Shown: piece by piece, positions 9,449 through 18,290 of the stretch
Position numbering within the stretch: the first letter of the stretch is position 1
How the letters are laid out: each line of letters begins with the position of its first letter
Assembly (NCBI GenBank): GCA_013874835.1
Contig: CP059430.1
Span: 1,816,864 to 1,880,863 of the forward strand
DNA: 64,000 nt
Source of the DNA: Carnobacteriaceae bacterium zg-84
Lineage (GTDB): Bacteria > Bacillota > Bacilli > Lactobacillales > Aerococcaceae
Direction of reading: 5' to 3'
Translations under genes and position numbers: made by a program
Notes under the pieces: model-generated
What the model was told of the DNA's origin: nothing
Database searches by the model: none
The model's input: only the letters and a program-made list of their open reading frames with translations

Positions 9449-11650
9449 TTATGCAATCACCCGATGAACACGGTAAACATCTGTAATCATTTTAATTTTA
9501 TCGACTAGTTTGTCCAGTTCAGAAATATCTTGAATACCCACTCGAATGGTAATTGTCACAATTTGATTGTCGTCTACTTTCGCATTGATACTTTGCATAC
9601 GTTTCACAACACTGTTTACTGTATTCACAATATCCGTGAATAGTCCATTTCGATCATATGCCGTTACAACCAATTCTGTGTCATAATCTACGGTTTGTTT
9701 TGTCATGGAAGCATCCCACTCGACATCAATCAAACGATTACGTTCTTCACCAAACAACTGAACATTTGGGCAATCAGAACGGTGGACAGAAATACCGTGC
9801 CCTTTGGTAATATACCCGACAACCTTATCTCCCGGAACAGGACGACAACAACGACTAAGACGAATTAACAAATTATCTCCTCCGGCTACAATAATGCCAT
9901 TTTCATCTCGAATTTTCATCGCCGTTTGTGTTTGTTCAGGTTCGGCAAAGATTTTCTTTTCTTCGATTTCTTGTTCACGCTGGCGTCGTTCTTTTTCCGT
10001 TAAGCGATTGGCAACCGTAAGAGGAGATAGTTCTCCAAACCCAATAGATGCGTAAATATCGTCATCACTCGACATATTCATTTTGTCCACAATATCGAGA
10101 ATTTTTGATTTTGTCAAAAATTCTTTTGGATCAAATTCTAAATCTTGGATAGCTTTTTCAAGTAATGCCTTTCCTCGTTCAATGCTTACATCACGTTCTT
10201 GTAATTTAAAATAACGTTTAATTTTATTTTTAGCACGACTTGTAACAACAAAATTTAACCAGTCCGTTGACGGATTGGCATGATTACTCGTCCGAATGCC
10301 AACAATATCGCCATTTTTTAATTGAGTATCCAATCCTACATTACGTCCATTGACTGTAGCACCAACTGTTTTATTACCAAGTTCGGTATGGATACTATAA
10401 GCAAAATCAAGTGGTGTAGATCCTTTTGGTAACTCTGTCACATCGCCTTTTGGTGAAAATACATAAACTCTATCATAAAATAAATCAGTTTTTACACTTT
10501 CAACAAAATCACCCGCATTTTGTGAATCGTGTTGTAGTTCCAACATATCCCTAAACCAGTTGAAATGTTCTTGCAATGAATTGGATTGTACTTTTTGTGT
10601 CACACCCTCTTTATATGCCCAGTGTGCAGCTACCCCATTTTCTGCAATACGATGCATGTCAAAGGTACGAATTTGAATTTCAACAGGAGTACCTCCCGGC
10701 CCTAGTACTGTTGTATGGAGCGATTGATACATATTCGGTTTAGGCATCGCTATGTAATCTTTAAATCGCCCTGGTAAAGGTGTCCATTTTGTATGTACAG
10801 CACCCAATACAGCGTAACAGTCTTTTATATCTTCAACCAATACACGCACGGCAAGTAGGTCATAAATTTCACTAAATTCTTTTTTCTTGCCAACCATTTT
10901 TTTATAAATGGAATAAATATGTTTTGGTCGCCCAGTAATATCCGCTTGAATACTCATCTCCAAAATTGCTTTATGAATATCCACAATCGTATCATTGATT
11001 TGGCTTTCTCTTTCTTCACGACGGCTATTCATTAAACCAACAATTTCATAATATTTTTCTGCTTCTAAATAGCGTAAAGATAAGTCTTCTAGTTCCCATT
11101 TGATTTTACTCATCCCTAAACGGTGTGCCAAAGGTGCATAAATTTCCAATGTTTCTTCTGATTTTTGAGCTTGTTTTTCAGGCGTTTGGTACTCCATGGT
11201 TCTCATGTTGTGCAAACGGTCTGCTAATTTTACAATTATAACACGTAAATCATTTGCCATTGCCAACAACATTTTTCGATGATTCTCTGCTTTATTTTCT
11301 GCTTTTGATTGATATTCAACTTGTCCGATTTTCGTAACACCTTCAATTAAATCGGCAACTGTTTGAGAAAATTGTTCTACCATATCTTCATACGTGTAGT
11401 CTGTATCTTCTACAACATCATGTAAAAATCCTGTCGCAACCGTTGAAGGATCCATATGTAAATCCGCTAAAAGACCTGCGACTTGAATAGGATGTAAAAT
11501 ATAAGGCTCTCCAGATTTTCGTGTGACACCTTCATGTGCTTTTTCAGCAAAAGCATAGGCTTTCTTCACAAATGCCACATGGTCTTCATTCATATAAGAA
11601 GCACAAATATTAAAGACTTCTTGTGCTGTATAGTTTGTTTGCCTTGCCAT
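9449..11650 (-). CDS. relA: (p)ppGpp synthetase/hydrolase Rel
   Basis: 733-residue bifunctional RSH enzyme controlling the stringent response. Domains in order: HD hydrolase (HDVVEDTDYTYED near 70, ADRLHNMRT near 145), RelA/SpoT synthetase (GRPKHIYSIYKKM near 240), TGS (YVFSPKGDVTELPKGSTPLDF near 395), a zinc-finger region (CCRPVPGD) and a C-terminal ACT domain. An upstream in-frame ATG at 11668 exists, but GGAG 6 nt before the ATG at 11650 decides the start (MARQTNYT). A good promoter lies at 11687-11715; dtd follows in the same operon. Confidence 0.95.
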   Translation of the reverse strand: MARQTNYTAQEVFNICASYMNEDHVAFVKKAYAFAEKAHEGVTRKSGEPYILHPIQVAGLLADLHMDPSTVATGFLHDVVEDTDYTYEDMVEQFSQTVADLIEGVTKIGQVEYQSKAENKAENHRKMLLAMANDLRVIIVKLADRLHNMRTMEYQTPEKQAQKSEETLEIYAPLAHRLGMSKIKWELEDLSLRYLEAEKYYEIVGLMNSRREERESQINDTIVDIHKAILEMSIQADITGRPKHIYSIYKKMVGKKKEFSEIYDLLAVRVLVEDIKDCYAVLGAVHTKWTPLPGRFKDYIAMPKPNMYQSLHTTVLGPGGTPVEIQIRTFDMHRIAENGVAAHWAYKEGVTQKVQSNSLQEHFNWFRDMLELQHDSQNAGDFVESVKTDLFYDRVYVFSPKGDVTELPKGSTPLDFAYSIHTELGNKTVGATVNGRNVGLDTQLKNGDIVGIRTSNHANPSTDWLNFVVTSRAKNKIKRYFKLQERDVSIERGKALLEKAIQDLEFDPKEFLTKSKILDIVDKMNMSSDDDIYASIGFGELSPLTVANRLTEKERRQREQEIEEKKIFAEPEQTQTAMKIRDENGIIVAGGDNLLIRLSRCCRPVPGDKVVGYITKGHGISVHRSDCPNVQLFGEERNRLIDVEWDASMTKQTVDYDTELVVTAYDRNGLFTDIVNTVNSVVKRMQSINAKVDDNQIVTITIRVGIQDISELDKLVDKIKMITDVYRVHRVIA

Positions 11651-11686
11651 AAAGATCTCCATTCTCAATTTTATAATCTATGTGCT

Positions 11687-11715
11687 ATCATACTTGAAAA
11701 ACATTGAATTATCAA
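11687..11715 (-). promoter_or_regulatory. relA promoter with embedded inverted repeat
   Basis: Minus strand TTGATA (11710-11715), 17 bases, TATGAT (11687-11692). A perfect 12-bp inverted repeat GAAAAACATTGA/TCAATGTTTTTC (11696-11707 and 11712-11723) covers the -35 box and spacer, so it could be an operator as well as a hairpin. Confidence 0.7.
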
Positions 11716-11753
11716 TGTTTTTCTAAAAAAATCTTTTATTTTTCAGATAAAAA

Positions 11754-11775
11754 AAGCCTTGTTTTAACAAGACTT
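11754..11775 (-). terminator. Intrinsic terminator of the small upstream gene
   Basis: Minus strand AAGTCTTG, 6-nt loop, CAAGGCTT (one G-U pair), then a run of Ts. It directly follows the 113-residue gene. Confidence 0.7.
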
Positions 11776-11778
11776 CTC

Positions 11779-12120
11779 TTATCTGTGTAATTCTCCATAT
11801 AATCGTGCAACAGGTCTTGCTAAAGTGACGTCATTTTCAGATTTTAGCATAATCAAACGTAATTGTTTCCATTTTTCTGCTAAAAAAGCGTCTAACAATA
11901 CATGATGAACAATAATCGTGTATTCTAACTTCCCAACGCATTCAACAATCATTTTATTTAATAGGGATCCTTGATAATTCGTATTAACAAATGAGGGAAT
12001 ATACGTTTCGACAATTTCTTGTATTTCGAGTTCGTCGGACGTTTTATCTTCTTTTGTCATTAAATAAGAATTCATATCTATCATCACGTCAAGAATATCT
12101 GAACGATATGTTGCTAACAT
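11779..12120 (-). CDS. Unknown 113-residue protein
   Basis: A small acidic-to-neutral soluble protein, predicted largely helical, with no signal peptide, membrane segment or motif that I recognise. The ATG at 12120 is preceded by GGAGG (minus strand, about 7 nt), so it is very likely translated. It has its own terminator and lies upstream of relA on the same strand. I do not assign a function. Confidence 0.6.
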   Translation of the reverse strand: MLATYRSDILDVMIDMNSYLMTKEDKTSDELEIQEIVETYIPSFVNTNYQGSLLNKMIVECVGKLEYTIIVHHVLLDAFLAEKWKQLRLIMLKSENDVTLARPVARLYGELHR

Positions 12121-12199
12121 ATTATAGCCTCCTTTTCGTTATTCATATTATACTCCTTACCTCTTTTTTTGTAAACGCTTAACAGTGATGTTGTAAAAA

Positions 12200-12233
12200 A
12201 GTATGAAACAACCTCTCCAGATTGTTTCATACT
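12200..12233 (-). terminator. Intrinsic terminator of ABC exporter operon
   Basis: 12-bp perfect stem AGTATGAAACAA (12200-12211) with 12222-12233, 10-nt loop, followed on the minus strand by TTTTTT. Ends the downstream side of the ABC permease gene. Confidence 0.85.
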
Positions 12234-12282
12234 GACACATATATTCGTTTTTCTGATGTATAAAACACATGCACTATTCATA

Positions 12283-13065
12283 CTAGCTTCGCAATCCTCT
12301 TCCTGTTTTGATTAAATACCAATTTACCGTATATAAAATCGCAATAATCAATATTAAAACACCTATCGACACAACAAATGGAACGTCCTCAACACCTAAA
12401 AAGCCGTATCGAAATCCGGAAATCATGTACACAATAGGGTTAAATGAGGATACGGTTTTCCAAAATGGAGGTAATGCTGCAATGGAATAGAACACACCAC
12501 CTAAATAGGTTAAGGGCTGTAAGACGAAAGTCGACATAATGGACACATCGTCATAATTTCGAGCTAAAACGCCGTTTACTAAACCTCCTAACGAAAATAA
12601 AACAGCCGTCAATACTAAAACAAGAATAACAGCAAACCAGGAATGAACGTGTAGAGGAATAAAAAATAGCGACACCATTGTAACTAATGTACCGACAATC
12701 AGACTACGCCCTGTACCACCTGCAACAAATCCTAAAATAATCATAGACGCGGGTACGGGTGCAACTAAAATTTCCTCAATATTTCTTTGAAATTTTTGAG
12801 AAAAGAAAGACGATGATACATTTGAATAAGCACTTGTAATACTAGACATCATAATTAAACCAGGGACAATAAATGCCATATAAGAAAAACCACCCATATC
12901 CCCTACACGTGAGCCAACCATTTGCCCAAAGACAATAAAATACAGGGATGTTGTAATCACAGACGGTAAAAGTGTCTGAATCCAAATTCTTAAATAACGA
13001 TTGGTTTCTTTTGTGGCAATACTTTTAAAAGCAATCCAATATAGATATAACAAATTTTGCTTCAT
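12283..13065 (-). CDS. ABC-2 type permease (YadH-like)
   Basis: 260-residue membrane subunit with six hydrophobic helices, typical of the ABC-2 exporter permease family. The segment after the first helix, RNIEEILVAPVP, is the conserved ABC-2 box. It overlaps the ATPase gene by 4 nt (ATGA), so the two proteins are made together. The substrate is not evident; relatives export lipids, polysaccharides or drugs. Confidence 0.85.
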   Translation of the reverse strand: MKQNLLYLYWIAFKSIATKETNRYLRIWIQTLLPSVITTSLYFIVFGQMVGSRVGDMGGFSYMAFIVPGLIMMSSITSAYSNVSSSFFSQKFQRNIEEILVAPVPASMIILGFVAGGTGRSLIVGTLVTMVSLFFIPLHVHSWFAVILVLVLTAVLFSLGGLVNGVLARNYDDVSIMSTFVLQPLTYLGGVFYSIAALPPFWKTVSSFNPIVYMISGFRYGFLGVEDVPFVVSIGVLILIIAILYTVNWYLIKTGRGLRS

Positions 13066-13976
13066 TGACTTTCCTCCGTTAAGCGTAAAAATAGTTCTTC
13101 TAAACGATTTGATTTATTTCTCATGGATACCACTTGAATACCTTGTGCATTCAGTTGCTCAAACACACCATTGATACCTTGATTTCTTTCGACTTCAACA
13201 ACCAATGTTTGCTCGTCTTGCATACGATAACCATAACCATCTAAATAACATGCAGGTTGATTTGGTGCTAAATCAAAAATAAATGTTTCATATTGTAATT
13301 TAGACAATAAATCTTTCATACTCGTATTTTCAATCAATTTCCCAGATTGAATAATGCCAATATTTCGGCATAGCATCTCTGCCTCTTCTAAATAATGTGT
13401 TGTTAAAATAATCGTTGTCCCATTATCATTTAACTCTTTTAAAAACGTCCACATCTCACGTCTTAATTCAATATCTACTCCTGCTGTTGGCTCATCTAAA
13501 ATCAATAATTTAGGCTCATGCATCAACGCACGCGCAATCATCAATCGACGTTTCATTCCTCCCGACAACATTCTGGCACGTGTATGACGTTTTTCCCATA
13601 AATTCGATTGCTTCAAATATTTTTCACTACGTTTTAACGCTTCTTGTCGAGGTACACCATAATAACCTGCTTGATTGACGACAATTTGCTCTACTGTTTC
13701 AAACTGACTAAAATTAAACTCTTGTGGCACAATCCCAATGTGTTGCTTTACTTGAACAAGTTGCGTATCTAAATCATACCCAAAAACAGACACACTACCC
13801 GACGTTTTATTTACCAATGACGTCACAATACCAATCGTCGTTGACTTTCCTGCTCCATTCGGTCCTAATAACGCATAAAAATCGCCTTCTTCAACACGTA
13901 AATCAATACCTTTTAATGCTTCTGTACCAGACGCATAGACTTTTTTTAATCCTTTTATATCTAGTGCATAGACCAT
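13062..13976 (-). CDS. ABC transporter ATP-binding protein (YadG-like)
   Basis: 304-residue ABC ATPase. Walker A GPNGAGKST is near residue 38, signature MLSGGMKRRL, Walker B LLILDEPTAGVD, switch TTHYLEEAE. The roughly 80-residue C-terminal extension is typical of CcmA/YadG ATPases that pair with ABC-2 permeases. GGAGG lies upstream of the ATG. Its leader contains a terminator-like hairpin (14018-14057), suggesting control by attenuation. Confidence 0.88.
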   Translation of the reverse strand: MVYALDIKGLKKVYASGTEALKGIDLRVEEGDFYALLGPNGAGKSTTIGIVTSLVNKTSGSVSVFGYDLDTQLVQVKQHIGIVPQEFNFSQFETVEQIVVNQAGYYGVPRQEALKRSEKYLKQSNLWEKRHTRARMLSGGMKRRLMIARALMHEPKLLILDEPTAGVDIELRREMWTFLKELNDNGTTIILTTHYLEEAEMLCRNIGIIQSGKLIENTSMKDLLSKLQYETFIFDLAPNQPACYLDGYGYRMQDEQTLVVEVERNQGINGVFEQLNAQGIQVVSMRNKSNRLEELFLRLTEESQ

Positions 13977-14017
13977 TTCTACACCCTCCTATCCGTTTCT
14001 ATCTTCCCAAACAAAAA

Positions 14018-14057
14018 GGTTCACTATATACTGCTAAAACAGTGTCATAGTTGAACC
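14018..14057 (-). promoter_or_regulatory. Terminator-like hairpin in the ABC exporter leader
   Basis: Imperfect 40-bp inverted repeat: GGTTCA/TGAACC at the base, then ACTAT/ATAGT and ACTG/CAGT. On the minus strand it is followed by TTTTTGTTT, like an intrinsic terminator, yet it lies between the promoter and the ATPase start. It overlaps the perfect 12-bp palindrome AACCATATGGTT (14054-14065), which could form an alternative fold or a protein site. Confidence 0.5.
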
Positions 14058-14081
14058 ATATGGTTGGTAATCTTTCATTAA

Positions 14082-14110
14082 AGTATAGCATAGTCTATAG
14101 CTATATTCAA
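14082..14110 (-). promoter_or_regulatory. Promoter of ABC exporter operon
   Basis: Minus strand TTGAAT (14105-14110), 17 bases, TATACT (14082-14087) with an extending TG before it. Confidence 0.65.
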
Positions 14111-14225
14111 ATAATGCTACCCCATACCTTAAATAACGTCTACTATTTCGGCACGCTACATACATTCTAAACAATATCTTTCTCAAAAAAATAACCGCTA
14201 TATTTTGTTGAGCAACTTTAAAAAA

Positions 14226-14309
14226 TGGGGCTGGATAAAATCAGAAATTCTAACAAATTTAAGATAAAAATATTGTTGTTAAAATTTATGAATTTTCTAC
14301 TCAGACCCA
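14226..14309. repeat. Possible small intergenic inverted-repeat element
   Basis: The ends resemble each other in inverse orientation: TGGGGCTGGATAAAATCAG at the left, and TGGGTCTGAGTAGAAAATTC reading in from the right. The core is AT-rich and non-coding. Similar TGGGGCTGG-type intergenic repeats are familiar from streptococci and relatives. No second copy is seen in this window. Confidence 0.35.
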
Positions 14310-14342
14310 CTAAAAGATAAAATCAACGAACATAAAGAATCA

Positions 14343-15149
14343 CTACGATAATATCAAAGAATCGCTTGTCATAAATTCCCCACTTCTTTGGTGGAAGAGT
14401 TCCATCAACTGTGGTACAGTTAAATGTTTCTTCTCTTCTCCAGCTATGTCCACAACAACACGTCCACTTTGTAACATAATCAAACGATTTCCATAGCGAA
14501 TAGCATTTTCCATATTATGTGTAATCATAATAGTAGTGAGATGATGTTGTGTGACTATTTTCTCTGTTAAAGCCATAACCATTTCACTCGTTTTAGGATC
14601 TAAGGCTGCTGTATGTTCATCTAAAAGGAGCAATTTCGGACTAGCTAAAGATGCCATCAACAATGTTAATGCTTGTCTTTGTCCACCCGATAAAAATTCC
14701 ACACTTGTTTTTAAGCGATTTTCTAATCCTAAATCGAGCTCTTTTAATACCTCTTGATAAAAGGTTCTATTTTTTTCTTTAACACCCCACGACAAGCCTC
14801 TTGATTGCCCACGTTTCATCGCGATAGCTAAATTTTGCTCAATCGTCATACGACTTGCTGTTCCCATTTTTGTATCTTGAAACACACGGCTTATTTTTTT
14901 TGAACGTTTTCTAACAGGTTGCGTTGTAATATCTGTATCTTCTAAAACAATCTGTCCCATATCCGCTTGTAAAACACCTGCAATCACATTCATTAAGGTT
15001 GATTTTCCAGCACCATTACCTCCAATAACTGAAATAAAATCTCCCTCCATAACATCTAGTGAAAGACCTTTTAATACATGATTTTCATTGATTGTCCCCA
15101 GTTCAAAGGTTTTGTGCACATTTTTTAATGATAATATTGTACGCATCAT
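14343..15149 (-). CDS. Amino-acid ABC transporter ATP-binding protein (TrpZ-like)
   Basis: 268-residue ABC ATPase of the TrpXYZ-type uptake family. Walker A GGNGAGKST near residue 42, signature LSGGQRQAL, Walker B LLLLDEHTAALDP (Glu-His in place of the usual Glu-Pro), switch MITHN. The C-terminus has no extra domain. Overlaps the permease gene by 4 nt. Last gene of a four-gene operon read leftwards from the leader at 18.4 kb. Confidence 0.88.
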   Translation of the reverse strand: MMRTILSLKNVHKTFELGTINENHVLKGLSLDVMEGDFISVIGGNGAGKSTLMNVIAGVLQADMGQIVLEDTDITTQPVRKRSKKISRVFQDTKMGTASRMTIEQNLAIAMKRGQSRGLSWGVKEKNRTFYQEVLKELDLGLENRLKTSVEFLSGGQRQALTLLMASLASPKLLLLDEHTAALDPKTSEMVMALTEKIVTQHHLTTIMITHNMENAIRYGNRLIMLQSGRVVVDIAGEEKKHLTVPQLMELFHQRSGEFMTSDSLILS

Positions 15150-16039
15150 GCTTTCTCCTTACTTATTCTTGGTTTGATTTTTAATGCTTTTTGCACTTCA
15201 GGCACATACAAAATAACTGCCAATAAAATAGCCGATACAAGTTTCACCATTTGTGTATCCATACCTGGTATTTCTAATACAAAAACGATAATTAAACGGT
15301 ACACAATAGACCCTAGAATGACAGAAGCGAATCGCCAACCTAAACTCAAATTTTTAATCATGACTTCTGCAATAATAATCGATGCCAAACCAATCACAAT
15401 AGTTCCAACACCCATATTCAAATCAGCAAATCCATTATTTTGTGTTAAAAGTGCACCTGATAAAGCAATCAATCCATTACTAAGCATATAGCCTAAAATT
15501 TTCATAGCAGATACATTGATACCATTCGCTTCACTCATTGGCACATTATCTCCTGTCGCTAAAAAACCGAATCCAATTTCGGTTTTCATAAATAATGTGA
15601 CGAAAGTAGACATAACCCCTACAAAAATCAATCCAATGACAATCACTGCAAAAGACTTATCTAATCCCAAAGATTGTACTTGAGTGACTAATGTTTCTTG
15701 TTTCAACAATGCGACATTCGCTTTTCCTAAAATTTTCAAATTGATTGTATACAATCCCGTCAAGGTAATAATCCCCGTTAACAGCGCAGGAATTTTCATT
15801 TTTGTATGAATAAAACCAGAAATAGCACCTGCTATCATACCTCCTAACATACCTAAACAAGTTGCTAATAATGGATGCCCTCCATTAACTAACACACTTG
15901 CACAAATCGCTGCACCAAGAGGAAAACTTCCCTCTGCTGTTAAATCCGCAATATCTAATAATCGGTATGTAATATAGACACCAATCGCCATAACAGACCA
16001 TAACAGACCTTGCGATATACTTGATACAATCATATCCAT
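15146..16039 (-). CDS. Amino-acid ABC transporter permease (TrpY-like)
   Basis: 297-residue permease with about eight to nine hydrophobic helices, of the branched-chain/LIV-like permease superfamily found with ABC_sub_bind lipoproteins. The N-terminal MDMIVSSISQGLLWSVMAIG opens directly into a helix, and GEGSFPLG-like TAEGSFPLGA is the conserved early loop. It lies 12 bp after the second binding-protein gene. Confidence 0.87.
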   Translation of the reverse strand: MDMIVSSISQGLLWSVMAIGVYITYRLLDIADLTAEGSFPLGAAICASVLVNGGHPLLATCLGMLGGMIAGAISGFIHTKMKIPALLTGIITLTGLYTINLKILGKANVALLKQETLVTQVQSLGLDKSFAVIVIGLIFVGVMSTFVTLFMKTEIGFGFLATGDNVPMSEANGINVSAMKILGYMLSNGLIALSGALLTQNNGFADLNMGVGTIVIGLASIIIAEVMIKNLSLGWRFASVILGSIVYRLIIVFVLEIPGMDTQMVKLVSAILLAVILYVPEVQKALKIKPRISKEKA

Positions 16040-16051
16040 TTTATATTCCTC

Positions 16052-17002
16052 CTAATTTTTTAAAAGTATCGATGTGTCAATCCCCAACACTTTCGCTATC
16101 TCCTCATTAACATAAAGATTGACGACTTCCGGATACTCTACTGCCATTGTTTCTATTTTTTCACCTTTTAATAAACGAATAGCCATTTTAGCTGTTTGTC
16201 GTCCTAAAAATTCATAATCTGTACCATAGGTAAACAAACCGCCCTCTTTCACCATATCTATGGACCCTCCAATAATAGGCACCTTATACTTCGTAGATAA
16301 ATCACCTAGTAACGTCATCGTACTAGCAATCAAATTATCTGTAGGTACCATGATGACCTCTACTTCTTTCATCAAACGACTGGCTGTATCTTGTATATCA
16401 TGGCTATTCGTAACACCTTTAACAACAACTTCAATCTGTTCCTTGTTTAATAATTGCGTTAATTCCTCCACTTGAATGTGTGAATTTTGTTCACTCGTAT
16501 GATATAAAACTCCCACTTTTTGAATAGTTGGATATAAAACCTTCATCAACATCACTTGTTTATCCAACGGCACTCTATCACTTGTCCCACTCAACAAGCC
16601 AGACGGATTTTCCAAAGATGTTACTAACTCAGCAGATACCGGATCTGTTACTGCCGTAAATAGAACCGGTACTTTTTCAGAAACCATTGCCAATGTCTGT
16701 GCAGACGGTGTTGCAATCGCTAAAATAAAATCACTATCTCTAACAAGCTGCTCAGCCATCGTTTGCAACTGTTGCTGTTCACCCTGTGCATTTTGTACCG
16801 TTAGCACAACCTCTTCGCCATTTTTATATCCTTGTTGTGCTAATTCTTCCTCAAATCCTTTACGTGCTGCTGTCAAAGAATTATGCTCTACATATTGTAA
16901 AACCCCTATTCGTACAGCAGACTTACTTGTTTTTTGTGACATATTACATGCTCCTAAAGTCACCATAACCAATAAAACAACTATCCATTTTTTACACATC
17001 AT
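16052..17002 (-). CDS. ABC substrate-binding lipoprotein (TrpX-like, copy 2)
   Basis: 316-residue ABC_sub_bind (PF04392-type) lipoprotein. The signal peptide ends in the lipobox LGAC (Cys at about residue 19). Conserved blocks: RIGVLQYVEHNSLTAARKGFEEEL, FTAVTDPVSAELV, GVLYHTSEQNS and the C-terminal EYPEVVNLYVNEEIAKVLGI. It is clearly paralogous to the next gene upstream. Family members bind tryptophan or other aromatic or hydrophobic amino acids; specificity here is inferred partly from the Tyr/Phe leader. Confidence 0.87.
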   Translation of the reverse strand: MMCKKWIVVLLVMVTLGACNMSQKTSKSAVRIGVLQYVEHNSLTAARKGFEEELAQQGYKNGEEVVLTVQNAQGEQQQLQTMAEQLVRDSDFILAIATPSAQTLAMVSEKVPVLFTAVTDPVSAELVTSLENPSGLLSGTSDRVPLDKQVMLMKVLYPTIQKVGVLYHTSEQNSHIQVEELTQLLNKEQIEVVVKGVTNSHDIQDTASRLMKEVEVIMVPTDNLIASTMTLLGDLSTKYKVPIIGGSIDMVKEGGLFTYGTDYEFLGRQTAKMAIRLLKGEKIETMAVEYPEVVNLYVNEEIAKVLGIDTSILLKN

Positions 17003-17050
17003 ACTATCTCTCCTATGTCTATTTTTAAACGTAGGAAAAAGAAATATAGT

Positions 17051-18070
17051 TTACTCGATACCTAATGCTTTTTCTAATTGGACAATATCTAAACCTAGTG
17101 AAGCTGCCATTTCTTTGTTTATTTTAATTGACGGATTTTGTGGTTGTTGAACAGGAACTTCGCTTACTTTTTTACCTTTTAAAATTTCTACGGCTTGTTT
17201 TCCTGCTTGCTTACCAATTTCTTTGTAATCTACACCATACGTCACAAGCATCCCTTTTAAAACAGCTTCATCACCACCAAGAGCTGGTATTTTTTTCTCC
17301 ATTAAAACATCTTTAATGGTTGAAATCGTTGATGCAACTGTTGTATCTGTTGGGAAGTAAATAGCATCCACATGACTTGCAAGTGATGTTAATACTTGTT
17401 GTACATCATTTGTATTCGTTACAGTCATTTCAACAGCTTCAATTCCTTTACTTGCTAAAAACTGTTTTGCTGCATTTGCTTGAGATTCTGAATTCACTTC
17501 ACTAGAGTTATAAAAAATACCAACTTTTTTAGCATTCGGAACAACTGATAATAATTTCTCAACTTGTTTATCAACTGGTGTTAAATCGGTTGTCCCCGTC
17601 GCATTCCCATCTGGTTTTTCCACATCACTCACAAGCCCTGCTGATACAGGATCTGTCACTGCTGTAAATACGGTCGGTGTTTTAGCATCTACATTCACAA
17701 GTCCTTGTGCAGCCGGTGTTGCAATCGCAAAATGAATATTTTGCTTACCAGCTATTTTCTCACTCATACTTTGCAATTGACTTTGATCTCCCATCGCATT
17801 TTGTAATGTCACCGTCAAATTATCACCTTCTTTATAACCGGCTTCACGCAATGACTCTAAAAATCCTTCACGTGCACTTGTTAGAGCATCGTGTTCTGCA
17901 AATTGTAAAATACCAATTTTTACATGTTCCGTTTCTTTAACAGATGTAGATGACTGTTGACTACAACCTACCAATAATAAACTTAGTCCCATAAGTGCTG
18001 TTGCACCTATTTTTTTTACATTCCATTTTTTATTTTTCAATTGTTCCTGACTAAATCGAGTTTTTTCCAT
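17051..18070 (-). CDS. ABC substrate-binding lipoprotein (TrpX-like, copy 1)
   Basis: 339-residue paralogue of the neighbouring binding protein and first gene of the operon. A basic N-terminus and hydrophobic segment end in LLVGC, giving a lipidated Cys near residue 36. The ABC_sub_bind blocks KIGILQFAEHDALTSAREGF, FTAVTDPVSAGLV, GIFYNSSEVNS and VTYGVDY are present. AGGAGTGAG precedes the ATG. The mRNA begins about 318 nt upstream with a leader peptide and terminator. Two binding proteins sharing one permease/ATPase suggest two related ligands. Confidence 0.88.
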   Translation of the reverse strand: MEKTRFSQEQLKNKKWNVKKIGATALMGLSLLLVGCSQQSSTSVKETEHVKIGILQFAEHDALTSAREGFLESLREAGYKEGDNLTVTLQNAMGDQSQLQSMSEKIAGKQNIHFAIATPAAQGLVNVDAKTPTVFTAVTDPVSAGLVSDVEKPDGNATGTTDLTPVDKQVEKLLSVVPNAKKVGIFYNSSEVNSESQANAAKQFLASKGIEAVEMTVTNTNDVQQVLTSLASHVDAIYFPTDTTVASTISTIKDVLMEKKIPALGGDEAVLKGMLVTYGVDYKEIGKQAGKQAVEILKGKKVSEVPVQQPQNPSIKINKEMAASLGLDIVQLEKALGIE

Positions 18071-18112
18071 TATTTCTCACTCCTATATTTTGTATTATTT
18101 TTTGATTAAACA

Positions 18113-18142
18113 TGAAAAACCGTTTAGAAAATCTAAACGGTT
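18113..18142 (-). terminator. Attenuator terminator of the TrpXYZ-like operon
   Basis: Minus strand AACCGTTTAG, ATTTT loop, CTAAACGGTT followed by TTT, only about 45 nt before the first structural gene and inside the leader RNA. Its 5' arm ACCGTTTAGA can pair instead over ten bases (one G-U) with TCTAAGCGGT further upstream (about 18190-18199), an apparent antiterminator. Confidence 0.8.
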
Positions 18143-18188
18143 CATCTATATCTAAATGTCTATCACATAAAAAGATGATTGATGTACT

Positions 18189-18271
18189 ACCGCTTAGAAT
18201 CTTCATCTATGCGGATAAACACATATCAAACTGCCTTAGCCCCATAGATACAAACTTTTATTGTTTGTATC
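18189..18271 (-). promoter_or_regulatory. Alternative hairpins of the attenuator leader
   Basis: Two hairpins lie between leader peptide and terminator: GATACAAAC/GTTTGTATC (perfect 9 bp, 18247-18255 with 18263-18271) and CCGC-A-TAGA/TCTA-A-GCGG (about 18191-18214). The second sequesters the antiterminator strand TCTAAGCGGT. In addition GTTTGATAT (about 18222-18230) is complementary to ATATCAAAC inside the leader-peptide reading frame, so ribosome position on the peptide can change the fold. Confidence 0.6.
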
Positions 18272-18290
18272 CATTGACTGAACACAAACA

